A stretch of 22,116 nt of DNA. Source: CAYJAD01 sp964372165. Its GTDB lineage: Bacteria; Desulfobacterota; Desulfovibrionia; Desulfovibrionales; Desulfovibrionaceae. The notes beneath the pieces were generated by a model. The model ran no database searches and had not been told where the DNA came from. It saw only the letters and a program-made list of their open reading frames with translations. The stretch covers positions 1 through 22,116 of the forward strand of contig CAYJPT010000025.1 of assembly GCA_964372165.1 (NCBI GenBank). The letters are read 5' to 3'. This document shows, in pieces, positions 1 through 7,409 of the stretch (the first letter of the stretch is position 1; every line of letters starts with the position of its first letter). The position numbers were made by a program, and so were the translations under genes.

Positions 1-2
1 CA

Positions 3-572
3 TCACAGCGTCCGCGCAAGGTTGTAGACGTTGCGACTACGGATCGTGAAGAAGAGAGTGAAGAACAAACCACCACCATAAGCTACTCAAAAGATGAAGA
101 TGCCTCATGGCTACGCAAGGGTAACAAGGTTTACTATGGGCATAAAATTCACGTTGCAACAGACAGTAAAGATGGATTTTTCCTGGGTGGATATAGTACA
201 CCAGCCAATAAATCAGATACAGGAGAGTTTGTGCAGCTTGTGAGCTCATTGGAGCTGACAGACGGCAGTATAGTTTTTGCGGATAAAGGATATTCAAGCA
301 AGAAAAACAGCGACTTTCTTGAATCCAAGAATTTTTTAGATGCAATAATGTATAAAGCGGCTCGCAATAAACCACTTACAGACTTTCAACGTGCTTTTAA
401 CAAGTTTATAGGCAAAATTCGTTTCAAAGGGGAACAATTTTTTGGAACGGCCAAAAGAAAATACGGATTTGCACGAGCGAGGTATATCGGCACATCAAAA
501 GTTGATGCCGAGCTTTTGCTTACGGGCATGGCTTTCAATATAAAAAAAGCAGTAAGAATGCTAACAGCATAG
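3..572 (+). CDS. IS5-family transposase, 5' end outside the window
   Basis: This is the C-terminal part of a DDE transposase that cuts and joins insertion-sequence ends. The frame is open from base 3 to the TAG at 570-572, about 189 residues, and continues beyond the left edge. A GTG at 231 is internal, not the real start, because the upstream in-frame sequence already matches the family (Y-Y-G-H-K-I-H-V-A-T-D, then T-P-A-N-K-S-D-T-G-E-F). The second catalytic Asp lies in A-D-K-G-Y-S-S-K-K and the Glu in G-E-Q-F-F-G-T-A-K-R, with the Arg/Lys-rich spacing normal for the IS5 (transposase 11) family. The C-terminus ends on the usual helix after the Glu. Whether the complete gene is intact cannot be judged here. 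I could not identify the terminal inverted repeats or the IS subgroup. It stands opposite to the operon that follows. Confidence 0.88.
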   Translation, partial: SQRPRKVVDVATTDREEESEEQTTTISYSKDEDASWLRKGNKVYYGHKIHVATDSKDGFFLGGYSTPANKSDTGEFVQLVSSLELTDGSIVFADKGYSSKKNSDFLESKNFLDAIMYKAARNKPLTDFQRAFNKFIGKIRFKGEQFFGTAKRKYGFARARYIGTSKVDAELLLTGMAFNIKKAVRMLTA

Positions 573-582
573 GATAATTGCG

Positions 583-632
583 CCCTTTCACCCCTATAAT
601 GGCAAAATCAAGCCATTATAAGGGTGAAAGGG
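583..632. terminator. Strong 21-bp hairpin just after the transposase stop
   Basis: Arms at 583-603 and 612-632 pair over 21 bp with a single G-T wobble, around an 8-base loop (604-611). It begins 11 bases after the transposase stop. No T-run follows on either strand, so it is not a textbook intrinsic terminator. It could be a terminator, a transcript-protecting stem or a structure belonging to the insertion-sequence end. Confidence 0.4.
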
Positions 633-785
633 TAGATAAAAAAGCTCTGCACTACGGTTTATTTTAAGCATTTTTGCAACTACGGAGTGCAGCCTGCCTG
701 GTGCACAGAATTGCGCAGTGGTCTTGAAGAAGGCGAATAGGCAAGACGCAACTTTGCTTACAAGTTTACCACTTCCTTCTAATTT
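633..785. other. Non-coding stretch between hairpin and small-gene remnant
   Basis: No credible gene. A weak inverted repeat pairs 647-653 with 686-692. A second pairs GTCTTG at 721-726 with CAAGAC at 742-747. The first may lie near the right end of the insertion sequence, but I see no matching left end or target duplication in the window. Confidence 0.4.
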
Positions 786-941
786 TTACTTTATAATAAG
801 TTTTTCTTCAGACTCAAAAACTTCAACTTCAGCTCCAGCAGTTGGAGTAAAACTAAGTTCAGATACAGGGCTTCTTTAGATAGTGCCAGAGTCCATGCCA
901 ATAGAAACCATGTCATCTTCAATTTTAAGGATTTTTGCCAT
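786..941 (-). pseudogene. Small acidic protein gene broken by an in-frame TAA
   Basis: Read from the ATG at 939-941, the - strand gives 21 residues starting M-A-K-I-L-K-I-E-D-D, then a TAA at 876-878. The same frame then continues for 29 more residues (through L-S-F-T-P and V-E-V-F-E-S-E-E-K) to a TAA at 786-788. The two halves read as one ~51-residue protein with a single codon replaced by a stop: a K-I-E-D-D start, a basic middle and a hydrophobic/acidic repeat at the end. The pattern recalls small K-I-x-D-D-x-V-S-I-G-M-D-type proteins of unknown function, but that link is from memory. A GGATGGA just upstream of this ATG could act as ribosome binding site, and another in-frame ATG lies at 951-953. 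It follows the last gene of the operon by about 100 bases. Alternatives are a stop-codon readthrough product or chance. Confidence 0.5.
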
Positions 942-990
942 AAATCCATCCATAAGATTGTTAAATTAATATGTTATATTTACATGCTAT

Positions 991-1013
991 GTATATTTTG
1001 CATCAAAATATAC
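991..1013. terminator. AT-rich perfect hairpin downstream of the operon
   Basis: A perfect 10-bp stem (991-1000 with 1004-1013) with a 3-base loop lies 35 bases past the stop of the last operon gene. It is the only clear hairpin before the next gene, so it may end the long - strand transcript. It is AT-rich and has no continuous T-tract, so efficiency is doubtful. Confidence 0.4.
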
Positions 1014-1048
1014 TAACCTTAGCCATACACTAAAGTAAATAGACAAAA

Positions 1049-1669
1049 TTATTTCTTTCTATACAAAACTTTTTCAGCTGGTACAGGGGCATTGTCTGTG
1101 GGGCTTTTTATGCGGAATTCAAAACCCATATCTCTACCTCCACGATTCAGCCTACCGTCTGCTTTTCCTTTGCCCCAAACGGCATTAGCATATCTAAATT
1201 CTACATTGTGTACCCCAGGCTCTAATTCAATATTTCCAGTAACGGTTCCTTCTTGTCCTTGTGCAACTTGCTGATTATTTACAAATATTGCTCCATAGTT
1301 TCCGCCTCTACCTAGTAAATTTAGCATAAATACATAGTAGCCTTTTTTCTCAACAACGATGTATGCTTGTCCCTGCCATCCAACAGTTTTATTTTTGATA
1401 GCAAAGCCTATAGATTTTTCATAATCTGTTACCATATATTTTGACTTGTCGGCCTTAAAGCTTCCCATAGCAGCGGGGGGAAAGTTTGTTACATTTTCAC
1501 CCCTTGAAAAAGCATAAATACTAGCTACCCAGCCCTGCTCCAAATCGCTACGTTTAATATCACCAGACTTTTCTTCCATTTGTGGTACTTCAGAAGCATT
1601 TACTGGCATAAGGCTGGTGCTTACTAAAAATAGTGCGACCATCATAATTCCTACAATTTTCTTCAACAT
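1049..1669 (-). CDS. Exported PA14-like beta-sandwich protein
   Basis: A 206-residue protein with a Sec signal peptide (M-L-K-K, then a hydrophobic core, cleavage probably after V-N-A near residue 25). The mature part resembles a PA14/carbohydrate-binding-type beta sandwich: a Gly/Trp-containing strand at about 120-125, then V-E-K-K-G-Y-Y-V-F-M-L-N-L, a glycine-rich turn, A-I-F-V-N-N-Q-Q-V and a strand pair ending in P-G-V-H-N-V-E-F-R-Y. In PA14 domains this 'view-protein-as-ligand-carrier' face binds glycans or peptides. That function is only inferred here. GGAG sits 8 bases before the ATG. It is the last gene of the operon, 72 bases after the 1311-residue gene, with a weak inverted repeat (1709-1714/1729-1734) in between. 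Its product would act in the periplasm or on the surface. Confidence 0.72.
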   Translation of the reverse strand: MLKKIVGIMMVALFLVSTSLMPVNASEVPQMEEKSGDIKRSDLEQGWVASIYAFSRGENVTNFPPAAMGSFKADKSKYMVTDYEKSIGFAIKNKTVGWQGQAYIVVEKKGYYVFMLNLLGRGGNYGAIFVNNQQVAQGQEGTVTGNIELEPGVHNVEFRYANAVWGKGKADGRLNRGGRDMGFEFRIKSPTDNAPVPAEKVLYRKK

Positions 1670-1741
1670 GTTCGTTCTCCAGTTTTAAATGTTAAATGTA
1701 TCTAATGCGACAAGGTATTTAATAATAACTTGTCCCTAATT

Positions 1742-4700
1742 TTACCGTTGTATAATGGAATATGTGCGAGAACCGTCTTTATGGAAGAATATTACTCGCA
1801 AACGCATATCAGCATTGCTAATAGCCCCATTGTCTTGCATGACAAGTTCTAAGGTTACAGGCTTGCTTACATCAATACTAAAGGGTGCATCCTTTGCGTT
1901 GACTAGCTTACCACTTTGCCTAACTGCAAGTACGCCTTGGGCTGTTGTTTTTACATCCTTGGTTTTCCAAGAAGCATTACCTCCCCCCATACTTTCCACA
2001 CGCACAGCTATGAGCGGGCTTTTGCCGTAAGCTAGTACACGAATACTTGAGTCTGGCTTTTGGTCAGGTGCAAAGGAAGTTAGGCTCATAGTGTCAGTAG
2101 TAATAGGCACGATAAAAGCTTTCCCCGGCCTCTTAGGAGCAGGGGCTGTTGGTGTACCGACTGGTGATGTGCTACTAACAGGGCTAGGAGTATCTTTTGT
2201 ACTTGCCTTTTGTTCTTCTGGTTTTTCAGCCTTTTGGTCTTGAGGCTGTGTTTTGTCTTCTACTGCTTTTTTTATATCAGCAAGCAGTGCGGCTTCTGAG
2301 CTGTCTTTTTTCGCCTCAGTATCAGGAGCTGGGGTTGTGGTTTCAGCATCCTTTGGTTTTATATCCGCGGATTGCGTATCAAGTTTGATAACACCACTAT
2401 GTACGCTCAGTGCTGTTTGATTTTGTGCCATACTAGTCCACATGGACTTTTGTGCATCTTCCGATGGTGACTTCCATTGTGGCATAGGCCTAATGGGGGC
2501 AAAATTATCCAACTGCCATAGACCGTTTGCTAGCTCTTTAGGGTCAACCATGGTGCCAAAACGCTTGTAAGTGCTTTTGCCAATCTCAGCTTCGGCAGTA
2601 TGTGCCATGAAGTACATCTTTTTGGCTTGTACTTGTTGTAAGAGGTAGGATTCTTTTTCATTGGGGAAGAATTCCCATTCAAAAGTTTGGCTTTGATTGG
2701 GTTTAATTTCTGTTTCTGAGGATATTTTTGTTACCCATGGTAGCCAACCTTGCCCTTGCTCATCTATAAAATACATCATAAATTTTAGAGGCTTTATGGG
2801 TTTATCATAGGTATTTTGTACTGTGGCTTTTACTCGCAGTTGTATATTACCTTTTTCGGTCTTAAATACTTCATAACTCCCATTGGTTACTTTTAGTAAG
2901 TCTAATGCAGAGTTACTTGCGGTTTGAGCAGCAACTGCGCGTAACATAGCTGCCATTGCAGATTTAAGTTCATTTTGGCGCATTGCAAAGTTTGTTCTTA
3001 ATAGACCCCTTTGGGTTAAAGATAATTCGCTACTTATCCCTTCTAAGTGGAATAAATTATTATCCTTTGCAAAAAGTAAATTTTTGTCTCTAACTTCTAG
3101 TAGAATGAGGTTGGGCTGTAACACGTTAAGTATGCTAGTCTCAAGTTGCAAAGCGTCAATGGTTAACGTATCATATTGCAATAAACCTTTATCTGTTACA
3201 TTTTTTGCCAATATACTTGCTTGTTCTCGAAGTAGATCTTTCTTAAAGAGTGTTGCAAATACTTGATCATCAAGTCCGTTAGTGCCATCTAGTAAATCTA
3301 CCCAATATTTTAAGTTGTAGATGTTAACTTGCTTAACTAATTCGTCACCTTTTTTATTGAGTAATAAATCAACAAATTGCAAAAGTTCTTTGTTTTCATT
3401 AGCCAAATTATAATTAGAAAAAATGTCCAACCATATTTCTGCAAGCGCATTGCCTTCTTTTTCTAAAAACCCTTTATCCTTAACAGGAGGATGAATGAGT
3501 TTATAGGACCCCTTGTAAGGTACGAATAGTGCGTATAAATTACCAGTCGTTGTGGGTAATGTTGTTATAATATTTTTTTCATTAGCATCAAGGAAGGCAT
3601 ATGTAGCTTTACTCCAAGCATCATTATTCCATAATATTTCTAGTTGCGGCATAGGATTGCTTGTAGCTATAGCTTTTTCAAATAGGCGCATGGAAGGGCG
3701 CATTGGTGCTAGTGCGGAGAGCATCATTAAGCGAAGTTCGTCGCCTGATAACGTATTTGTGCTTAAGAATGGTACAGCTGTATCAACATATTTTGTTACA
3801 GCAATGTCTTTTGCAGTGATGGCTTCTACAATACCTTTACTTACTGTTTGCATCTTTTGTTGCATGTCTTCTAAAGCTTTTTTCTTTCTGGATTTTTCCT
3901 TAGCCTTTTCTTCCTTAATAATTTTAACCTTGGCGGCAAGTTGAGCATCCCAATCCTTGGGCCGCCTCTCAAATGAATCCCCTATATTATCACGAATTAC
4001 TCTCCAAGGGGAATTAACATCTTTGCGCTCCACAAAAATATTGACATTTCCTTGTCCAAGTAAGTAAGCACGGGCCTTTAACTCGCTCACATCATAACCA
4101 ACAATATTTTTGAATATATCCTTTATGAACTCGTATTTCACCCATTTTCCTGTTTTTACTTGTTCTAAAAACTCCTTTATATCGTCATTATTATCTTCAT
4201 ATTTTGCTATGGCTTTAGCCACATAATCAATGTCACCTCTATCACGCAAGAAAGTAGCTAAGTCCATATGCTTTTCAAATACTTCAGGCTTGTTATCGGT
4301 GATGGCTTTGTTTAGTGCTGTAAAAGTATCTTGCACTTCCTTGGTCCACTTTTCCTCATTGGCTACTTGAATTTTGGCTTTTGTGTACATGCCTTCAAAG
4401 CGTTTGGCTAACTCAAGCATGTAGGTTTCAGCAGCTGTTGAAATTTTCTTACTGCTTGCGTTAAATGGATAATATAAGGCTTTGCTATATTCAGTTTCAT
4501 AAGGATTATATTCAACAATGGTATTTATTTTGCCACTCCAATTACCATTTTCTTTATATTTTATACTATAAATATATGTACGCCTTATATCTTGTAAATC
4601 ATCATTCAACCATTTACGATGTATCATCATAAGTAAATCTTTAGTTTCCGGTGGAGGTAGTATCAGCTCTTTAGTAAGCATGACATTTCCATCTAGCCAC

Positions 4701-5677
4701 AAAACTTCTATTGTACCATAATCAAAATAATTTTCTATCAACAGACGATATTCTGCAGATGTTTCAATATTTTTTTTAACTTTTTCAATGCGCTCCTGAA
4801 AAATTTGTTTATTACTTAAGTTATTCATCATACCATTATATACTTGATTCCAAAAAGCTTCAGAGTTATAATCCGAGGTGCGATTTTGTCGAAACATATG
4901 TTTGATGTCTGGCCCCACAATGTGTGCAATTTCTTGGGCTAGCGTAGACCACTCCTGCTCATTTTTTATTTGTGTATTTAATTTGCTAAAATAATTAGTT
5001 AATACTTCTCTGTATTTGGCAGAATTTTTTTTGCGCTCAACATACTTTTTTTCTTCTTTTTTTGCTTCATTGAGCGTTGCTAAAGCCTCGTCCTTAGCAG
5101 CTTTTCGATTCCCTGCATGACTAATAACACGCCACTTTTTATCATATTTTATCAATCCAAGCACGCTCTCTTGCCCGTCTGGCATAGTGACTACAACAGA
5201 AGTGATGTCTTTATACTCTCTTGAACCTTCTTCACCGTACTGAGCTTTTTTAAGGATATTTGGATCAAATGGTAGCAAACCATTGGAATATTTTCGACAA
5301 AAGTTAGCAAAGCTACCTTCTCTAATAGAGTCCTCTACAAAATACGTTATGCCTCTAGCTAAGACATTTTTCGCTGCTTCCTTTTGTTTGACTTTTATTT
5401 TCTTAATTTTCTTAAAATATGATTCTTTTGTCTTTATTAAATCTAAAAACCATTCTGGATTATTCTTAACCTCATCAAAGTCAAAACTCTCTACAACATT
5501 TTTCCAATAAGTTATGTTAACACGTTGCTCAAATGCTTTGACATCATTATTTTCTATGGCTGTAATCACAGCTTTGATGGCATCTTCGGGGCTTTCGCCA
5601 CTGCTCAAAAAACCAGTACCAAAGGTACAGGTTATGGCTAGAGCTAATAGTAATAAAATTTTTTGTGGAAAATGCAT
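1742..5677 (-). CDS. Large exported repeat protein with DUF2939-like units and a shared C-terminal module
   Basis: A 1311-residue protein with a signal peptide (residues 1 to about 24). Degenerate units follow at about 29-190, 443-575, 605-735 and 760-880. Each opens with a helix such as A-I-K-A-V-I-T-A-I-E-N-N-D or T-A-L-N-K-A-I-T-D-N-K-P-E-V-F and then a 'V-D/M-D' turn, like the DUF2939 family. Residues 218-430 may be a further, more diverged unit. An immunoglobulin-like strand region lies at about 921-1040, then a Pro/Thr/Lys linker (about 1085-1190) and a C-terminal module (1194-1311) 79/118 identical to that of the ankyrin protein encoded two genes upstream. A perfect AGGAGGT precedes the ATG. 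No enzyme motif is visible. It is best read as an envelope scaffold or adaptor. The boundaries are by eye and the function is unknown. Confidence 0.85.
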   Translation of the reverse strand: MHFPQKILLLLALAITCTFGTGFLSSGESPEDAIKAVITAIENNDVKAFEQRVNITYWKNVVESFDFDEVKNNPEWFLDLIKTKESYFKKIKKIKVKQKEAAKNVLARGITYFVEDSIREGSFANFCRKYSNGLLPFDPNILKKAQYGEEGSREYKDITSVVVTMPDGQESVLGLIKYDKKWRVISHAGNRKAAKDEALATLNEAKKEEKKYVERKKNSAKYREVLTNYFSKLNTQIKNEQEWSTLAQEIAHIVGPDIKHMFRQNRTSDYNSEAFWNQVYNGMMNNLSNKQIFQERIEKVKKNIETSAEYRLLIENYFDYGTIEVLWLDGNVMLTKELILPPPETKDLLMMIHRKWLNDDLQDIRRTYIYSIKYKENGNWSGKINTIVEYNPYETEYSKALYYPFNASSKKISTAAETYMLELAKRFEGMYTKAKIQVANEEKWTKEVQDTFTALNKAITDNKPEVFEKHMDLATFLRDRGDIDYVAKAIAKYEDNNDDIKEFLEQVKTGKWVKYEFIKDIFKNIVGYDVSELKARAYLLGQGNVNIFVERKDVNSPWRVIRDNIGDSFERRPKDWDAQLAAKVKIIKEEKAKEKSRKKKALEDMQQKMQTVSKGIVEAITAKDIAVTKYVDTAVPFLSTNTLSGDELRLMMLSALAPMRPSMRLFEKAIATSNPMPQLEILWNNDAWSKATYAFLDANEKNIITTLPTTTGNLYALFVPYKGSYKLIHPPVKDKGFLEKEGNALAEIWLDIFSNYNLANENKELLQFVDLLLNKKGDELVKQVNIYNLKYWVDLLDGTNGLDDQVFATLFKKDLLREQASILAKNVTDKGLLQYDTLTIDALQLETSILNVLQPNLILLEVRDKNLLFAKDNNLFHLEGISSELSLTQRGLLRTNFAMRQNELKSAMAAMLRAVAAQTASNSALDLLKVTNGSYEVFKTEKGNIQLRVKATVQNTYDKPIKPLKFMMYFIDEQGQGWLPWVTKISSETEIKPNQSQTFEWEFFPNEKESYLLQQVQAKKMYFMAHTAEAEIGKSTYKRFGTMVDPKELANGLWQLDNFAPIRPMPQWKSPSEDAQKSMWTSMAQNQTALSVHSGVIKLDTQSADIKPKDAETTTPAPDTEAKKDSSEAALLADIKKAVEDKTQPQDQKAEKPEEQKASTKDTPSPVSSTSPVGTPTAPAPKRPGKAFIVPITTDTMSLTSFAPDQKPDSSIRVLAYGKSPLIAVRVESMGGGNASWKTKDVKTTAQGVLAVRQSGKLVNAKDAPFSIDVSKPVTLELVMQDNGAISNADMRLRVIFFHKDGSRTYSIIQR

Positions 5678-5714
5678 ACAAGACCTCCTAAAAAATAGTG
5701 CGTTATTAATTTAA

Positions 5715-7373
5715 CTAATTTCCATCCAACTGTTTTAATATATCACCGAAGGTTTCCTCAGAGGGATTAGGTTCCTTGGTTGATGCAAGTATATCTTTAC
5801 CAGGGGTGCAAGTAATAGCAAAATTGAGTAGCTCAGGATTTACAATAAAGGTTTTTGCGGTTGTTTCTGCATTCATGGGTTGGGCCGGAGTGGAGCTTAA
5901 CTTTAATGTTCCGGGATTTCTAAAGCATTGTTGAATTGCTTTGCTGTTTTCAGCTCCAAAATTTGGAAGATGGGTTCGGAGAACATATGCGAGTTCTTGT
6001 GACGTTTTTTGCCATATAGCCTCGACAGATTGTTTAGTTTGTTTGCTTGCAAAAGCTAGGGTATTTGGAAATAGTCCTACATCTTTATACGCAGCTTCTG
6101 CAGACACAATGAGCGTGCTAAGTGCCCATTTTTGTAAATCTTGCTCGGTTATATTAAATAATTGCGATTTACCTGAAGCAAGAAGTTTTGGCAGGACTTC
6201 TTCGGGGAGGATGACTTGAATTTTTCCTTCGCTATGTCCAACATTTTGTAGACCTAAGCTAATATCTAGACTGCTAGGCTCTTGATTAGTTGCTAAGTCT
6301 AAGGTGAAGGCTGCATCAACAGCTAAGATTCGCCCTAGTAATTCGGAAAAAATAGCCTCGTCCTTGGTATTAAGGTCAAGATATTTAATATCTATGCCGA
6401 CACCACTAAGAGAAGTTGATAATCTAGCTTTGGTGTACTTTTCAAGATCAAAATCTGTTTCTAGGTTTGCATTTTGTAAGCTTAGAAGATTTTTTGTATC
6501 TATACCATCATGCAAGGTGAGATTTACATCATTCATGCCAAATTTTGTATTGGCAAATAATTTCATCCCACTTTCAACATAGGTTAATAGGCGCATTTTT
6601 TGAGCTTCGGTGAGGGAGTTATTCAAAATATTAGGTAAAATTTCCATAACCAATGCCCAAAAACCGGGGGTTGGTAGGTTAACGCGTTCCCATGAAAATT
6701 CTCCTAAGTAGCTGACAATTTTAACACCTTGATTATTATCATAGGTATAATCTAGGTCTTTTAAAGTATATGAGCCAACCTTAGTTGAATTCATTTTTTC
6801 CATAGAAATAGAAGCAATCTTACCTTTGCTGCTAAATGGAATATTGTCTATATCCAGTTGTCCAGTCTCACTAAAGCCAGTATATTCAATCTTATCAATG
6901 GAAACATCAAATACCGCAGAGAAAAAAGCTTCATTAAAGCCCTTAGTTGCAAGTTCAGCAACCTTACCTAGATTTTGGGCCCAATTATCTATACTGAGGT
7001 TTTTAATGTGGAAATTATTCAATCTTTCTTGTATGTTATATGTTCCGTGTATGTTATTTAAAGTTATTTGCTTTGCAACAAGAGGTCGTCCAAGGGCTTT
7101 GGGGTTTAGAGCATCTTTATTGGGTTCACTAATAATAACTTCATCAACCATGAATACGCTATTAGGAAGAAATGCAAATTTTACAGTTAAATCATGTATA
7201 CTGAGCGTATCTTCAAGAAGATTGTATTTTATAAGTTTGGCTGATATCTTTTGTTGTTCTAAGGCTTGTGCAACTTGTTTTTCGGTTTCACGTTCTATGG
7301 ATTTAATGACTAAAAAAGGTACACCTAGCAGTACTAGAACAGCAATTATTCCAATAATTACCTTATTGTGCAT
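5715..7373 (-). CDS. Membrane-anchored AsmA/DUF945-like protein
   Basis: A 552-residue protein with one N-terminal membrane segment (about residues 5-23, V-I-I-G-I-I-A-V-L-V-L-L-G-V) and a long periplasmic part. Short strand-rich stretches recur, such as D-T-L-S-I-H-D-L-T-V, A-K-Q-I-T-L-N-N-I-H-G-T-Y and F-H-I-K-N-L-S-I-D. This is the style of AsmA-like and DUF945-like inner-membrane proteins that line grooves for lipid or envelope transport. The resemblance is in texture only, so the family is a guess. Two cysteines lie near the C-terminus (Q-Q-C-F, I-T-C-T-P-G). GGAG precedes the ATG. It lies 36 bases after the ankyrin gene and 37 bases before the 1311-residue gene, so it is clearly part of the same transcript. 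Confidence 0.75.
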   Translation of the reverse strand: MHNKVIIGIIAVLVLLGVPFLVIKSIERETEKQVAQALEQQKISAKLIKYNLLEDTLSIHDLTVKFAFLPNSVFMVDEVIISEPNKDALNPKALGRPLVAKQITLNNIHGTYNIQERLNNFHIKNLSIDNWAQNLGKVAELATKGFNEAFFSAVFDVSIDKIEYTGFSETGQLDIDNIPFSSKGKIASISMEKMNSTKVGSYTLKDLDYTYDNNQGVKIVSYLGEFSWERVNLPTPGFWALVMEILPNILNNSLTEAQKMRLLTYVESGMKLFANTKFGMNDVNLTLHDGIDTKNLLSLQNANLETDFDLEKYTKARLSTSLSGVGIDIKYLDLNTKDEAIFSELLGRILAVDAAFTLDLATNQEPSSLDISLGLQNVGHSEGKIQVILPEEVLPKLLASGKSQLFNITEQDLQKWALSTLIVSAEAAYKDVGLFPNTLAFASKQTKQSVEAIWQKTSQELAYVLRTHLPNFGAENSKAIQQCFRNPGTLKLSSTPAQPMNAETTAKTFIVNPELLNFAITCTPGKDILASTKEPNPSEETFGDILKQLDGN

Positions 7374-7409
7374 GCTTAACTCCAGTTTTTTATTTTATTC
7401 AACTTGCCT

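Noticed and set aside
37..375. A 112-residue - strand frame at the left end
   Set aside because: It lies entirely within the transposase, which has clear family motifs on the + strand.
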